Origin: Treponema parvum
GTDB lineage: Bacteria; Spirochaetota; Spirochaetia; Treponematales; Treponemataceae
Assembly (NCBI RefSeq): GCF_017893945.1
Contig: NZ_CP054257.1
Span: 1-64,000, forward strand
Length of the DNA stretch: 64,000 nt
Direction: 5' to 3'
In this document: positions 32,100 through 38,658 of the stretch, one piece after another
How the letters are laid out: each line of letters starts with the position of its first letter
Position numbering within the stretch: position 1 is the stretch's first letter
Notes under the pieces: generated by a model
The model's database searches: none
The model's input: the letters and a program-made list of their open reading frames with translations, nothing else
What the model was told of the DNA's origin: nothing
Program-made: the position numbers and the translations under genes

Positions 32100-32166
32100 A
32101 GTATAGTTCAAGAAATAAATATTAAGAAATTATATTAATATATTAGAAAAAGTAGATTATTGAGAA

Positions 32167-32232
32167 ACCTAACACCCGCTTCAACCTGACATTGCGGACG
32201 AGCCGCAAATGCAGGTTAAGCGAATGTTATGC
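32167..32232 (+). other. attC site 2 (compact)
   Basis: Core ACCTAAC (32167-32173), then CCCGCTTCAACCTGACATT, a short central stem TTGCGG...CCGCAA, AATGCAGGTTAAGCGAAT and core GTTATGC (32226-32232). 66 nt, the clearest member of attC type I in this array. Confidence 0.9.
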
Positions 32233-32262
32233 TCACACGCTAGTGGCGTGGTTGGAGAGAAA

Positions 32263-33096
32263 ATGAAAAAAAAATATTTATTAATAGTAATTATTTTTTC
32301 TCTTATATTTATCAACTGCAAACAGAATAGAGAACTATTATTTGAAAAAATGATCAGTTCTGCATCAAAAAGAAAAGAGAAAATCTACTTATCATTTAAT
32401 GATGCAAATCAGAAATCAGGGAATAAATATTATGATTATATAATCAATTCAAAAGGAATAAATCTCGATTATTACTATAAGTGGGCACTTACAAATCAAG
32501 AAACAAATTTTGTATTTGAATTAATGAACTGTGAATTAACAACTGGAGATTTGGCTTTAAGTATATTATGGGACAGATTCAGATTTGATGATGAAAATAT
32601 GGAAGGATTATTTCCCATTGAAATTGTTGACAAATATAGAAAAACAGGAAGCAATAATTTATATAAATGGGTTCAAGAAGATATAAATCATAGAGTTTAT
32701 ATAACAAATAAAACTATGGAAATTATATTACAAAAAGAAGGGGTTAATCGAGAGATAAACATAAATGAAATTAAAAAGAGCATTATGAAAAAATATGTAA
32801 AAGGTAGAGATTACATAATAACCTGTGAGTTTCTGCGATGGGGGCCTACAGTTACTGGTGTATCATGGCCGAAGTATTATTTGTGGATAAATATTTTTAA
32901 TCCAAATTCTTATGAACTTGTTGCAGAAGGAGCAATAAGAGTAGCTTTGATTGAAAATGAAAAAGAATCGCAAAAACTTGATATTACAGATTTTATTAAA
33001 TTTGATGATAATAAACAAAATATTCAAGAATTTGAAAAGGTATTTCCTCATGCAATTGTAGAACAAATTGCATATAGAAATGATATAGAATATTAG
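32263..33096 (+). CDS. Cassette-encoded lipoprotein
   Basis: A 277-residue exported protein: MKKKYLLIVIIFSLIFINC is a signal peptide with a spirochaete-type lipobox ending in Cys19, so it should be lipid-anchored. The mature part is charged and AT-rich in codons, with no domain I recognise. I start at ATG 32263 behind GGAGAG rather than upstream in the attC. Single gene of cassette 3; its stop overlaps the next attC. Confidence 0.75.
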   Translation: MKKKYLLIVIIFSLIFINCKQNRELLFEKMISSASKRKEKIYLSFNDANQKSGNKYYDYIINSKGINLDYYYKWALTNQETNFVFELMNCELTTGDLALSILWDRFRFDDENMEGLFPIEIVDKYRKTGSNNLYKWVQEDINHRVYITNKTMEIILQKEGVNREININEIKKSIMKKYVKGRDYIITCEFLRWGPTVTGVSWPKYYLWINIFNPNSYELVAEGAIRVALIENEKESQKLDITDFIKFDDNKQNIQEFEKVFPHAIVEQIAYRNDIEY

Positions 33097-33161
33097 CATA
33101 ACACTGTTTTCAAAGCCGACAACGCAGACAAGCTGCGTTGCGGTTTAAAACCATGTTATGT
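33096..33161 (+). other. attC site 3 (type II)
   Basis: Core GCATAAC (33096-33102), CAAAGCCGACAACGCAG, complementary CTGCGTTGCGGTTTAAAAC, and core GTTATGT (33155-33161). The L boxes differ from sites 1, 2, 5 and 6 but match site 4, so two attC types are mixed in this array. Confidence 0.88.
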
Positions 33162-33196
33162 GGACTGCCCTTCGGGCAGCTATTATGGAGAAAAGA

Positions 33197-33829
33197 ATGG
33201 CATTTGATTTCAAGAAAGAATACCGGGAATTTTATCTTCCCAAAAATAAACCGGAAATTGTAACAGTCCCAAAAATGAATTATATTGCAGTTAGGGGAAA
33301 AGGAAATCCAAATGAAGAAGGCGGCGCTTATCAGCGGGCAGTTGGAGTATTATATGCGGTAGCGTATACCCTAAAAATGAGTTACAAGACTGATTATAAA
33401 ATTAACGAATTTTTTGAATATGTTGTTCCTCCGTTGGAAGGTTTTTGGTGGCAGGCCGGAATTGACGGCGTAGACTATTCAGACAAATCAAGCTTCAATT
33501 GGATTTCGGTAATTCGTATTCCAGATTTTGTTACAAAAAAAGATTTTGATTGGGCTGTAAAGACTGCTGCTGAAAAGAAAAAAATCGATTGCTCCTCTGC
33601 GGAATTTCTATCGATTGAAGAAGGCTTGTGCGTTCAGATAATGCATAACGGTTCTTATGACGATGAACCGACAAGCGTAAAAATTATGGATGATTTCATT
33701 CGATCAAATGGATATGAAAACGATATGACGGAAAAACGTTTGCACCATGAACTTTATCTTTCAGACCCCAGAAAAAGTTCTCCTGAAAAATGGAAAACGG
33801 TCATCAGGCATCCGATAAAAAAAGCATAA
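33197..33829 (+). CDS. GyrI-like small-molecule-binding protein
   Basis: A 210-residue protein of the GyrI-like/SHOCT effector-binding family (COG4832-type), starting MAFDFKKEYREFYLPK and containing VPKMNYIAVRGKGNPNEEGGAY (about 27-48) and FEYVVPPLEGFWW (about 76-88), the family's most conserved parts. Related domains bind or modify small hydrophobic compounds or shield gyrase. No DNA-binding domain is attached. Start ATG 33197 is preceded by GGAG. First gene of cassette 4. Confidence 0.82.
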   Translation: MAFDFKKEYREFYLPKNKPEIVTVPKMNYIAVRGKGNPNEEGGAYQRAVGVLYAVAYTLKMSYKTDYKINEFFEYVVPPLEGFWWQAGIDGVDYSDKSSFNWISVIRIPDFVTKKDFDWAVKTAAEKKKIDCSSAEFLSIEEGLCVQIMHNGSYDDEPTSVKIMDDFIRSNGYENDMTEKRLHHELYLSDPRKSSPEKWKTVIRHPIKKA

Positions 33830-33880
33830 TTTTGTGAAAAATTGTTTGAAATATGGTATAATGAAAGTTGGAGGTGCAAT

Positions 33881-34078
33881 ATGTCAGATACCGCTTACGC
33901 AGATTTTACGGAACAAGTGCTTTCTCTTTCCTATGAACAGACAATTATTTTAATGGAAAAAATGCTCGAGTCTTTGAAAAAAAAACGGAATGAAGAAAAC
34001 TATGCCGAAATGGAAACTGATATTGCCCGAAGTTCAATGAACACTATGTGGGAGGAATTAAAAAATAACACATGGTGA
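33881..34078 (+). CDS. Antitoxin of a cassette-borne MazF module
   Basis: A 65-residue protein, MSDTAYADFTEQVLSLSYEQ at the N-terminus, then an amphipathic helix LMEKMLESLKKKR and an acidic tail ending TMWEELKNNTW. This fits small antitoxins that pair with MazF in gene cassettes. It has its own signals: TATAAT at 33857-33862 and GGAGGT before ATG 33881. The toxin frame overlaps its 3' end. Confidence 0.75.
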   Translation: MSDTAYADFTEQVLSLSYEQTIILMEKMLESLKKKRNEENYAEMETDIARSSMNTMWEELKNNTW

Positions 34079-34406
34079 GATATGGACAATTGATTTTGGG
34101 CAGCCGGTAGGCAGTTTGCCGTCAAAAATACGTCCTGCCGTCGTAATGCAAAATGATTTGCTCGGAATAAAAGATCTGAATACAGTTGTGGTAATTCCTT
34201 TTACTTCGAATCTAGATCGAGCAGATTTTGAGCCTAATATTCTTATTGAAAAAGAAGAAACTGGGCTTTCGAAAGATTCGGTCGCAGTAATTCATCTTAT
34301 TGGTGCGGTAAATAAATTTTGCCTTGAAAAGAAAGTGCCAAAACTTTCCGAAGAAAACTATCAGAAGCTTGTGAAAGCTGTGGTAAAATTAGTTGCAAAT
34401 GAGTAA
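34065..34406 (+). CDS. mazF: MazF/PemK-family toxin with an AUA start
   Basis: An mRNA-interferase toxin of 113 residues if started at ATA 34065, reading THGEIWTIDFGQPVGSLPSK then KIRPAVVMQND, TVVVIPFTSNLDRADF and a C-terminal helix. The N-terminal GEIWxIDFG strand is essential to the MazF fold, yet no ATG, GTG or TTG supports it: the next start (TTG 34116) would remove it. GGAGG (34051-34055) lies 9 nt before the ATA. Either ATA is used, or an ATG has mutated and the toxin is silenced. Confidence 0.8.
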   Translation: MTHGEIWTIDFGQPVGSLPSKIRPAVVMQNDLLGIKDLNTVVVIPFTSNLDRADFEPNILIEKEETGLSKDSVAVIHLIGAVNKFCLEKKVPKLSEENYQKLVKAVVKLVANE

Positions 34407-34411
34407 AAATC

Positions 34412-34478
34412 ACATAACAAGTAGCTCAAAGCCGACAAACGGGACTGAGCCCGTTTGCGGTTTAAAACAATGTTAGAC
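34412..34478 (+). other. attC site 4 (type II)
   Basis: Core ACATAAC (34412-34418), CTCAAAGCCGACAAACGGG, complementary CCCGTTTGCGGTTTAAAAC, and core GTTAGAC (34472-34478). Same type as site 3. Confidence 0.88.
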
Positions 34479-34915
34479 AGATGCCTTAGGGCACAATAAA
34501 CTGTAACTATTGAAAAATAGGATGTATTTTTTATAAATTAAAGCTTAAAACTAAAATTAGTAACTTAGTTTTTTGAATAAAGTTATGTTTTATATAATGC
34601 CTGCTTGTGCAAGGAAAGATAAAACTTCTATTCAGAGAATCTTAAAACTTGGTAAAAAAATTAACAAACTATAAGTTCGTCAGATACTTTTGGTGATTGT
34701 ATATAGTTAATCTATTAAAAAAATCAAACTTTAATTTTTGTATTTTAATATTAGTTTCTCCCATAAAAAGCCAAGAAGAAAGTATCAACTTTCGATTGAC
34801 TTTTTACGCACGTTCGCAACGAAGTGAGAACGTGCAGATGATATACAAGTTTGTGCTTGAGCAAACTTGAGTAAATAAAAGTTGTGCCATTTGTACGGCT
34901 TTTATTTTACACTCC
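34479..34915 (+). other. Gene-less 5' part of cassette 5
   Basis: About 440 nt of very AT-rich sequence without a supported gene. Hairpins are concentrated at its right end: an AAAAAG...CTTTTT stem (about 34763-34805), GCACGTTC...GAACGTGC (about 34808-34836) and CAAGTTTG...CAAACTTG (about 34847-34870). The last resembles the hairpin of the dispersed repeat. Possibly a decayed cassette gene or a transcription barrier before higBA. Confidence 0.45.
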
Positions 34916-34945
34916 TTGACAAATACTTCTGTTTGGCATTAGTAT
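34916..34945 (+). promoter_or_regulatory. higBA promoter
   Basis: -35 TTGACA (34916-34921) and -10 TAGTAT (34940-34945) with an 18-nt spacer. The higB ATG is 6 nt after the -10 box and lacks a Shine-Dalgarno, so the transcript probably starts at the ATG. Confidence 0.65.
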
Positions 34946-34951
34946 AGAAAT

Positions 34952-35233
34952 ATGATAAGAAGTTTTGATGATATAGAAACAGAATCAATATGCAAAGGTA
35001 ATAAAAGTAAAAAGTTACCGATGACAATTCAGAATGTTGCAAGAAGAAAACTTCGAATGATTGAAGCTGCAAAAGTTGTAGAAGATTTAAGGCTCCCTCC
35101 AGGTAATCGTTTAGAAAAACTTGTTGGGAATTTAGACGGATTTTATTCAATCAGAATAAATGATCAATGGAGAATTGTCTTTAAGTTTGAAAATGGAGGT
35201 GCAGAAAATGTTAGAATCACAGATTATCACTGA
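34952..35233 (+). CDS. higB: HigB-family toxin
   Basis: A 93-residue RelE-superfamily toxin with the HigB pattern: MIRSFDDIETESICKGN at the start, ARRKLRMIEAAKVVEDLRLPPGN in the middle, and LDGFYSIRINDQWRIVFKFE near 62-81 with the conserved Arg residues. Toxin precedes antitoxin, as usual for hig modules. The higA start lies inside the last 26 nt. Its mRNA looks leaderless. Confidence 0.9.
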   Translation: MIRSFDDIETESICKGNKSKKLPMTIQNVARRKLRMIEAAKVVEDLRLPPGNRLEKLVGNLDGFYSIRINDQWRIVFKFENGGAENVRITDYH

Positions 35234-35531
35234 TGAAGATGAAAAATTACCCAATATTCATCCTGGAGAAATTCTCAAAGAAGATTTTTTAGATGCGATG
35301 AATATTTCTGCATATCGTCTGGCAAAAGAAATCAATGTTCCTGAAACAAGAATCTCAGAAATAATTCACGGAAAGCGTTCAATTACTGCGGATACCGCTA
35401 TCAGGTTTTCAAAATTCTTTGGAACGACAGCTGAATTTTGGCTCAATCTTCAGAATCTGTATGATTTGGAAGAAGAAAACAATAATCACTCCCGAGAATT
35501 TGAAACAATAAAAATGTATGCATATGCCTAA
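35208..35531 (+). CDS. higA: HigA-family antitoxin
   Basis: A 107-residue Xre-type antitoxin: NIHPGEILKEDFLDAMNISAYRLA (about 13-36) opens the helix-turn-helix, followed by VPETRISEIIHGKRSIT and FFGTTAEFWLNLQNLYDLE, all standard HigA signatures. I start at ATG 35208, which has GGAGG 10 nt upstream and overlaps higB. Expected to neutralise HigB and repress the promoter. Second gene of cassette 5; the next attC starts 4 nt after the stop. Confidence 0.92.
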   Translation: MLESQIITDEDEKLPNIHPGEILKEDFLDAMNISAYRLAKEINVPETRISEIIHGKRSITADTAIRFSKFFGTTAEFWLNLQNLYDLEEENNNHSREFETIKMYAYA

Positions 35532-35534
35532 ATT

Positions 35535-35761
35535 GTCTAACGCCCGCTTCAACGCTGACATTTGTTTTGTCACGAAAGTTGCTTGGACGGTCGCCTCATT
35601 AAGAATGAACATCCGTGTTCATTCTTAATGGACGAGTTTTCCTACGAAAACTCGCTACTGCTTATACCACGGACATCCGTGTCCGTTTTTGTGCAACTTT
35701 CGCGCCAACTTTGCCTTACGCTTCGGCAAAGGCACAAATGCAGGTTAAGCGAATGTTGAAC
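35535..35761 (+). other. attC site 5 (giant form)
   Basis: Core GTCTAAC (35535-35541), CGCTTCAACGCTGACATTTG, and at the other end CAAATGCAGGTTAAGCGAAT with core GTTGAAC (35755-35761): 227 nt. The stem continues (CACGAAAGTTGC pairs with GCAACTTTCG) and then branches into perfect hairpins: a 15-bp stem with TCCG loop (35597-35630), CGAGTTTTC/GAAAACTCG (35633-35654) and CGGACA-tccg-TGTCCG (35670-35685). Confidence 0.88.
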
Positions 35762-35846
35762 GGACGCTGCTAACGCGCATGTTAAATAAGACTAATGTAT
35801 GTTTTCTAAATTTTATACCTCAAGGAAAGGTAAGGAGGCTTGTAAG

Positions 35847-36380
35847 ATGAAAAAAATAATATTAACTATTCTAATCATTTTTATCGTCTTTTCTGGAAAT
35901 ATATTTGCAGAGGACTTAGATAATCAGGAAAAAATCATAAGCATCGATTTTGATTTTACCAGAAAATTCGGCTTAGCAAGTAATCAATTTGCTGTATGGG
36001 TTGAAAACGAAAAAGGTATTCTCGTAAAAAATTTATTTGTTACGGATTTTACAGCAGGGAAGGGTTGGGAAAAAAGAGCGGAAAGTATACCTTTATGGAG
36101 AAAAGCGGTAAAAGATACCGGTATAGACGGAATAAGCAGTGCGACTCCTAAATCCGGAAAGGTTCAATTGGAATGGGATATCAAAAATGAAAATGGAGAA
36201 TTTGTAGAAAAGGGAACCTATAAAATATGTATTGAAGCAAATATAAAATGGGAAAACACCGTATTATTTACATGTGAGATAAAAATAGATGATAAGATTA
36301 CAATAGGTGAAATTACCGAAAAAATATCGGGCAAAGGTTATGATAAACAAAACCTAATAAGTAATGTAAAGATAAAATAA
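35847..36380 (+). CDS. Exported DUF2271-family protein
   Basis: A 177-residue protein with a signal peptide (KKIILTILIIFIVFSGNIFA, cleavage before EDLDN) and the DUF2271 body: NQFAVWVENEKGILVKNLFV, DGISSATPKSGKVQLEWD and GTYKICIEANIKWE. The family accompanies flavin- or FMN-linked periplasmic proteins; function is unknown. AAGGAGG precedes ATG 35847. It is followed 22 nt later by a flavodoxin gene, which fits a redox pair, in cassette 6. Confidence 0.8.
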   Translation: MKKIILTILIIFIVFSGNIFAEDLDNQEKIISIDFDFTRKFGLASNQFAVWVENEKGILVKNLFVTDFTAGKGWEKRAESIPLWRKAVKDTGIDGISSATPKSGKVQLEWDIKNENGEFVEKGTYKICIEANIKWENTVLFTCEIKIDDKITIGEITEKISGKGYDKQNLISNVKIK

Positions 36381-36402
36381 ATTTTACTTTCATGAGGTAA
36401 TT

Positions 36403-36864
36403 ATGAACAAAATTGCCATCATCTACGCTTCGATCCATCATAAAAATACCGAAAAATTGGTAACAGAAATTTCAAAAGAGATAGAAATCGATATCTTTAA
36501 TATTAATAAAGTAAAAGAAGTAGATTTTTCAAAATATGAAACAATAGGTTTTGCCTCAGGAATATATATGGGGAAATTCCATCAATCAATTTATAAATTT
36601 TTAGAAAAGCATGAAGCAGATATACCGAAGAAAACTTTTGTACTCTGTACCAGCGGAATTGGAAAAGGACGATACGCAAAAAAATTCTATTCTTATTTAC
36701 AAGACAGAGGTTTTGAAGTTTTAGGAGCTTTTGAATGCAAGGGATTCGATACCTACGGCTTATTTAAATTCTTTGGAGGTCTAGCCAAAGGACATCCCAA
36801 TACTAAGGATATTGAAAATGTAGTTACATTTATGAAAAGTATTGGAGCAAAAATACTGCTGTAA
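36403..36864 (+). CDS. Flavodoxin-family protein
   Basis: A 153-residue flavodoxin-like protein: KIAIIYASIHHKNTEKL gives the FMN phosphate loop (about residues 8-16), YETIGFASGIYMGKFHQ the 60s loop, and LCTSGIGKG the 90s-loop strand. It resembles the flavodoxin_5/HemG-like subset seen in anaerobes and probably carries electrons for a partner reductase; the DUF2271 gene upstream is a candidate partner. GAGG precedes the ATG. Last gene before the truncated attC. Confidence 0.85.
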   Translation: MNKIAIIYASIHHKNTEKLVTEISKEIEIDIFNINKVKEVDFSKYETIGFASGIYMGKFHQSIYKFLEKHEADIPKKTFVLCTSGIGKGRYAKKFYSYLQDRGFEVLGAFECKGFDTYGLFKFFGGLAKGHPNTKDIENVVTFMKSIGAKILL

Positions 36865-36997
36865 GTGGAAAATTTCTCAATGATTATTTATACACACTAG
36901 CTTATTAGAACTTTAATATAAGCAATGTAAAGAAAAAAGTAGTTATTATAATGTATCTATTTTATGCGAAACGTGATTATGGAAAATTATTATAAGC

Positions 36998-37056
36998 ATC
37001 TAACACCCGCTTCAACCTGACATTTGTTTTGTCACGAAAGTTGTTTAGGCGGTCGC
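36998..37056 (+). other. attC site 6, left half only
   Basis: ATCTAAC (36998-37004) then CCCGCTTCAACCTGACATTTG and TTTTGTCACGAAAGTTG, matching site 5 nearly base for base up to GGTCGC (about 37056). The complementary right half and the GTT core are absent; the sugar island begins here. Confidence 0.85.
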
Positions 37057-37116
37057 TGCAAAAGCAGACCCAGCATATCCTAAAAGCTGTAACATTGCAC
37101 TTCTCTCATCCAACAT

Positions 37117-38217
37117 CTACCATTCTGAAACGAGCCAGTTCTCCTCATCCATACCTGAAACAGTGGAGTTACGGATTATTAACCGACCTTCCATCCTGAA
37201 ACCAACAGGTTCATGAATCAAATCATCTTTGTTGCGATCCATCAGAGAGAACAGAAGGTTTGCAGCCTTAACGCCAGCACTCACCTTAGGAACATGGATA
37301 GTGGAAATGGAAGGTTCCGTAATGGTTGAAACGAATGAATCATCATAACCTATTATCTTCACATCCTCAGGGACATGCTTCCCTTTTTGTTTCAGAGCTT
37401 TTAGAGCACCAATTGCCATCTGATCATTACCACAGAACACTCCATCAAGCTGAGGGAATTTCTCCAGAAGTTCTATCATCGCTTTGTAACCACTCTGATG
37501 AGAATAGTCTCCATAGGAAATCATTGTCTGCATATTTACACCCATATGATTTTCATCCATACAAGTGAGGTAACCTACCACACGCTGTTGCGCAACATGC
37601 ATGGAAGTAGGTCCTGAAATATGGACAACATGACGGCATCCACAATCAATCAGATGCTGAACTGCAATCTTTGCATTCCCCAAGGAATCATAATATACGG
37701 AGTCTATCCCTATGGAAGTCAGATCTCTCTCAATGCTGACAAGAGGAGTATATTTCTTTCTATTGCCATGCTCCTTGATTGTTGAGAAATAATCTCCAAG
37801 AGTCTCAATCTTTGCAGCTGTGACGAAAATCACGCCATCCACTCGAGTGTTGAAGAACTTGTTGAAGATTTCCTTTTCATTGTCAACAGCAATTTCGTTT
37901 CCGTTCATTCCCTGAGCATCAGAAATCAAAAGACTGTAGCCTTTCTTTGTCGCCACTGAATTGATTCCCTTTATTATGTAGGGATAGAATACGCCACAGA
38001 TATCCTCAACGATAATACCAATCTGACCTGTCTTGCTGTCCTTGAGACTTCTGGCAATAGGATCAACCTGATAATTCAGTTCCTTGGCGATTTTTTCAAC
38101 TTTCTCTATTGTTTTCTGGCTTACACTTCTCGTTTTATTCAGGACATTGGAGACAGTGGAGATTGAAACCCCAGCAAGTCTTGCTACATCTTTTATGCTG
38201 TAATTTGGCACTAACAT
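37117..38217 (-). CDS. LacI-family transcriptional regulator
   Basis: A 366-residue repressor with an N-terminal HTH (YSIKDVARLAGVSISTVSNVLN, from residue 4) and a periplasmic-binding-protein-like sensor domain (IIVEDICGVFYPYIIKGI, GVFCGNDQMAIGALKAL, GYDDSFVSTITEPSISTI). It is the last gene of the minus-strand sugar operon and the natural regulator of the three palindromes at 47358-47540. ATG 38217 has GGAGG only 2 nt away; TTG 38226 is an alternative. Confidence 0.92.
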   Translation of the reverse strand: MLVPNYSIKDVARLAGVSISTVSNVLNKTRSVSQKTIEKVEKIAKELNYQVDPIARSLKDSKTGQIGIIVEDICGVFYPYIIKGINSVATKKGYSLLISDAQGMNGNEIAVDNEKEIFNKFFNTRVDGVIFVTAAKIETLGDYFSTIKEHGNRKKYTPLVSIERDLTSIGIDSVYYDSLGNAKIAVQHLIDCGCRHVVHISGPTSMHVAQQRVVGYLTCMDENHMGVNMQTMISYGDYSHQSGYKAMIELLEKFPQLDGVFCGNDQMAIGALKALKQKGKHVPEDVKIIGYDDSFVSTITEPSISTIHVPKVSAGVKAANLLFSLMDRNKDDLIHEPVGFRMEGRLIIRNSTVSGMDEENWLVSEW

Positions 38218-38241
38218 ATCCTCCAAAACGAGCTGGCTGAA

Positions 38242-38639
38242 CTACTGACCGTAGTAGGTTTTTGGCCCGTGTTTTCGGAAATAGTGCTTGTCCAAAACAT
38301 ACTGAACCATATTGTTCTCGGGATTCAGCATCAAAGTCCTGAAATCCATGTTAGCCACTTCCTCCATCACAACTGCCTTGTAGACCGAGACAACGGCATC
38401 TTCTCCCCACGAGAATGGGCCATGGTTCTTGACTATGATTCCTAGAATAACCATTACAGTGTAGCCATATTTCTCAATAGTTTCAATTATTACTTTTCCA
38501 GTATCACGGGAATCAAGTTTTTAAACGGAGAGCTCACCAAAATTGATTTCCGTACATTGCCCCATGTATACAGAACAACGCCCTTCGCAACCAAATCCGA
38601 GTTGGTATGACAAACCTCTTTCTTCAATTCCTCTAACAT
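38242..38639 (-). pseudogene. araD: L-ribulose-5-phosphate 4-epimerase, broken
   Basis: Two parts of AraD remain. ATG 38639 reads MLEELKKEVCHTNSDLVAKG...YTWGNV, the normal N-terminus; then about 100 codons containing the zinc site and most of the core are lost and the frame shifts; from about 38500 it resumes DTGKVIIETIEKYGY, GIIVKNHGPFSWGEDA and ends LDKHYFRKHGPKTYYGQ, the normal C-terminus. It cannot encode an active epimerase. It sits in line with the sugar operon, so the last step of the pathway may have been lost or replaced. Confidence 0.88.
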
Positions 38640-38658
38640 CTTGAAAACTTCTTTAAGA

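Larger units (their letters stand above)
27199..37056 (+). mobile_element. Chromosomal integron with cassette array
   Basis: The region contains an integron integrase gene (frameshifted), a cassette-side core site GTTAGAC at 28821-28827, five complete attC sites and a truncated sixth, separating about six cassettes whose genes all read on the + strand. intI lies on the same strand as the cassettes, the reversed arrangement known from Treponema denticola. Cassettes by core site: 28822-31336, 31337-32226, 32227-33155, 33156-34472, 34473-35755, and 35756 to the truncated site. Cassette genes are visibly AT-richer than their neighbours. The right end is cut off by the sugar island. Confidence 0.88.

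Noticed and set aside
31201..35761. CRISPR-like repeats between the attC sites
   Set aside because: The recurring CCCGCTTCAAC and GGTTAAGCGAATGTT strings are attC arms at cassette borders, with irregular gene-length spacing, not repeat-spacer units.
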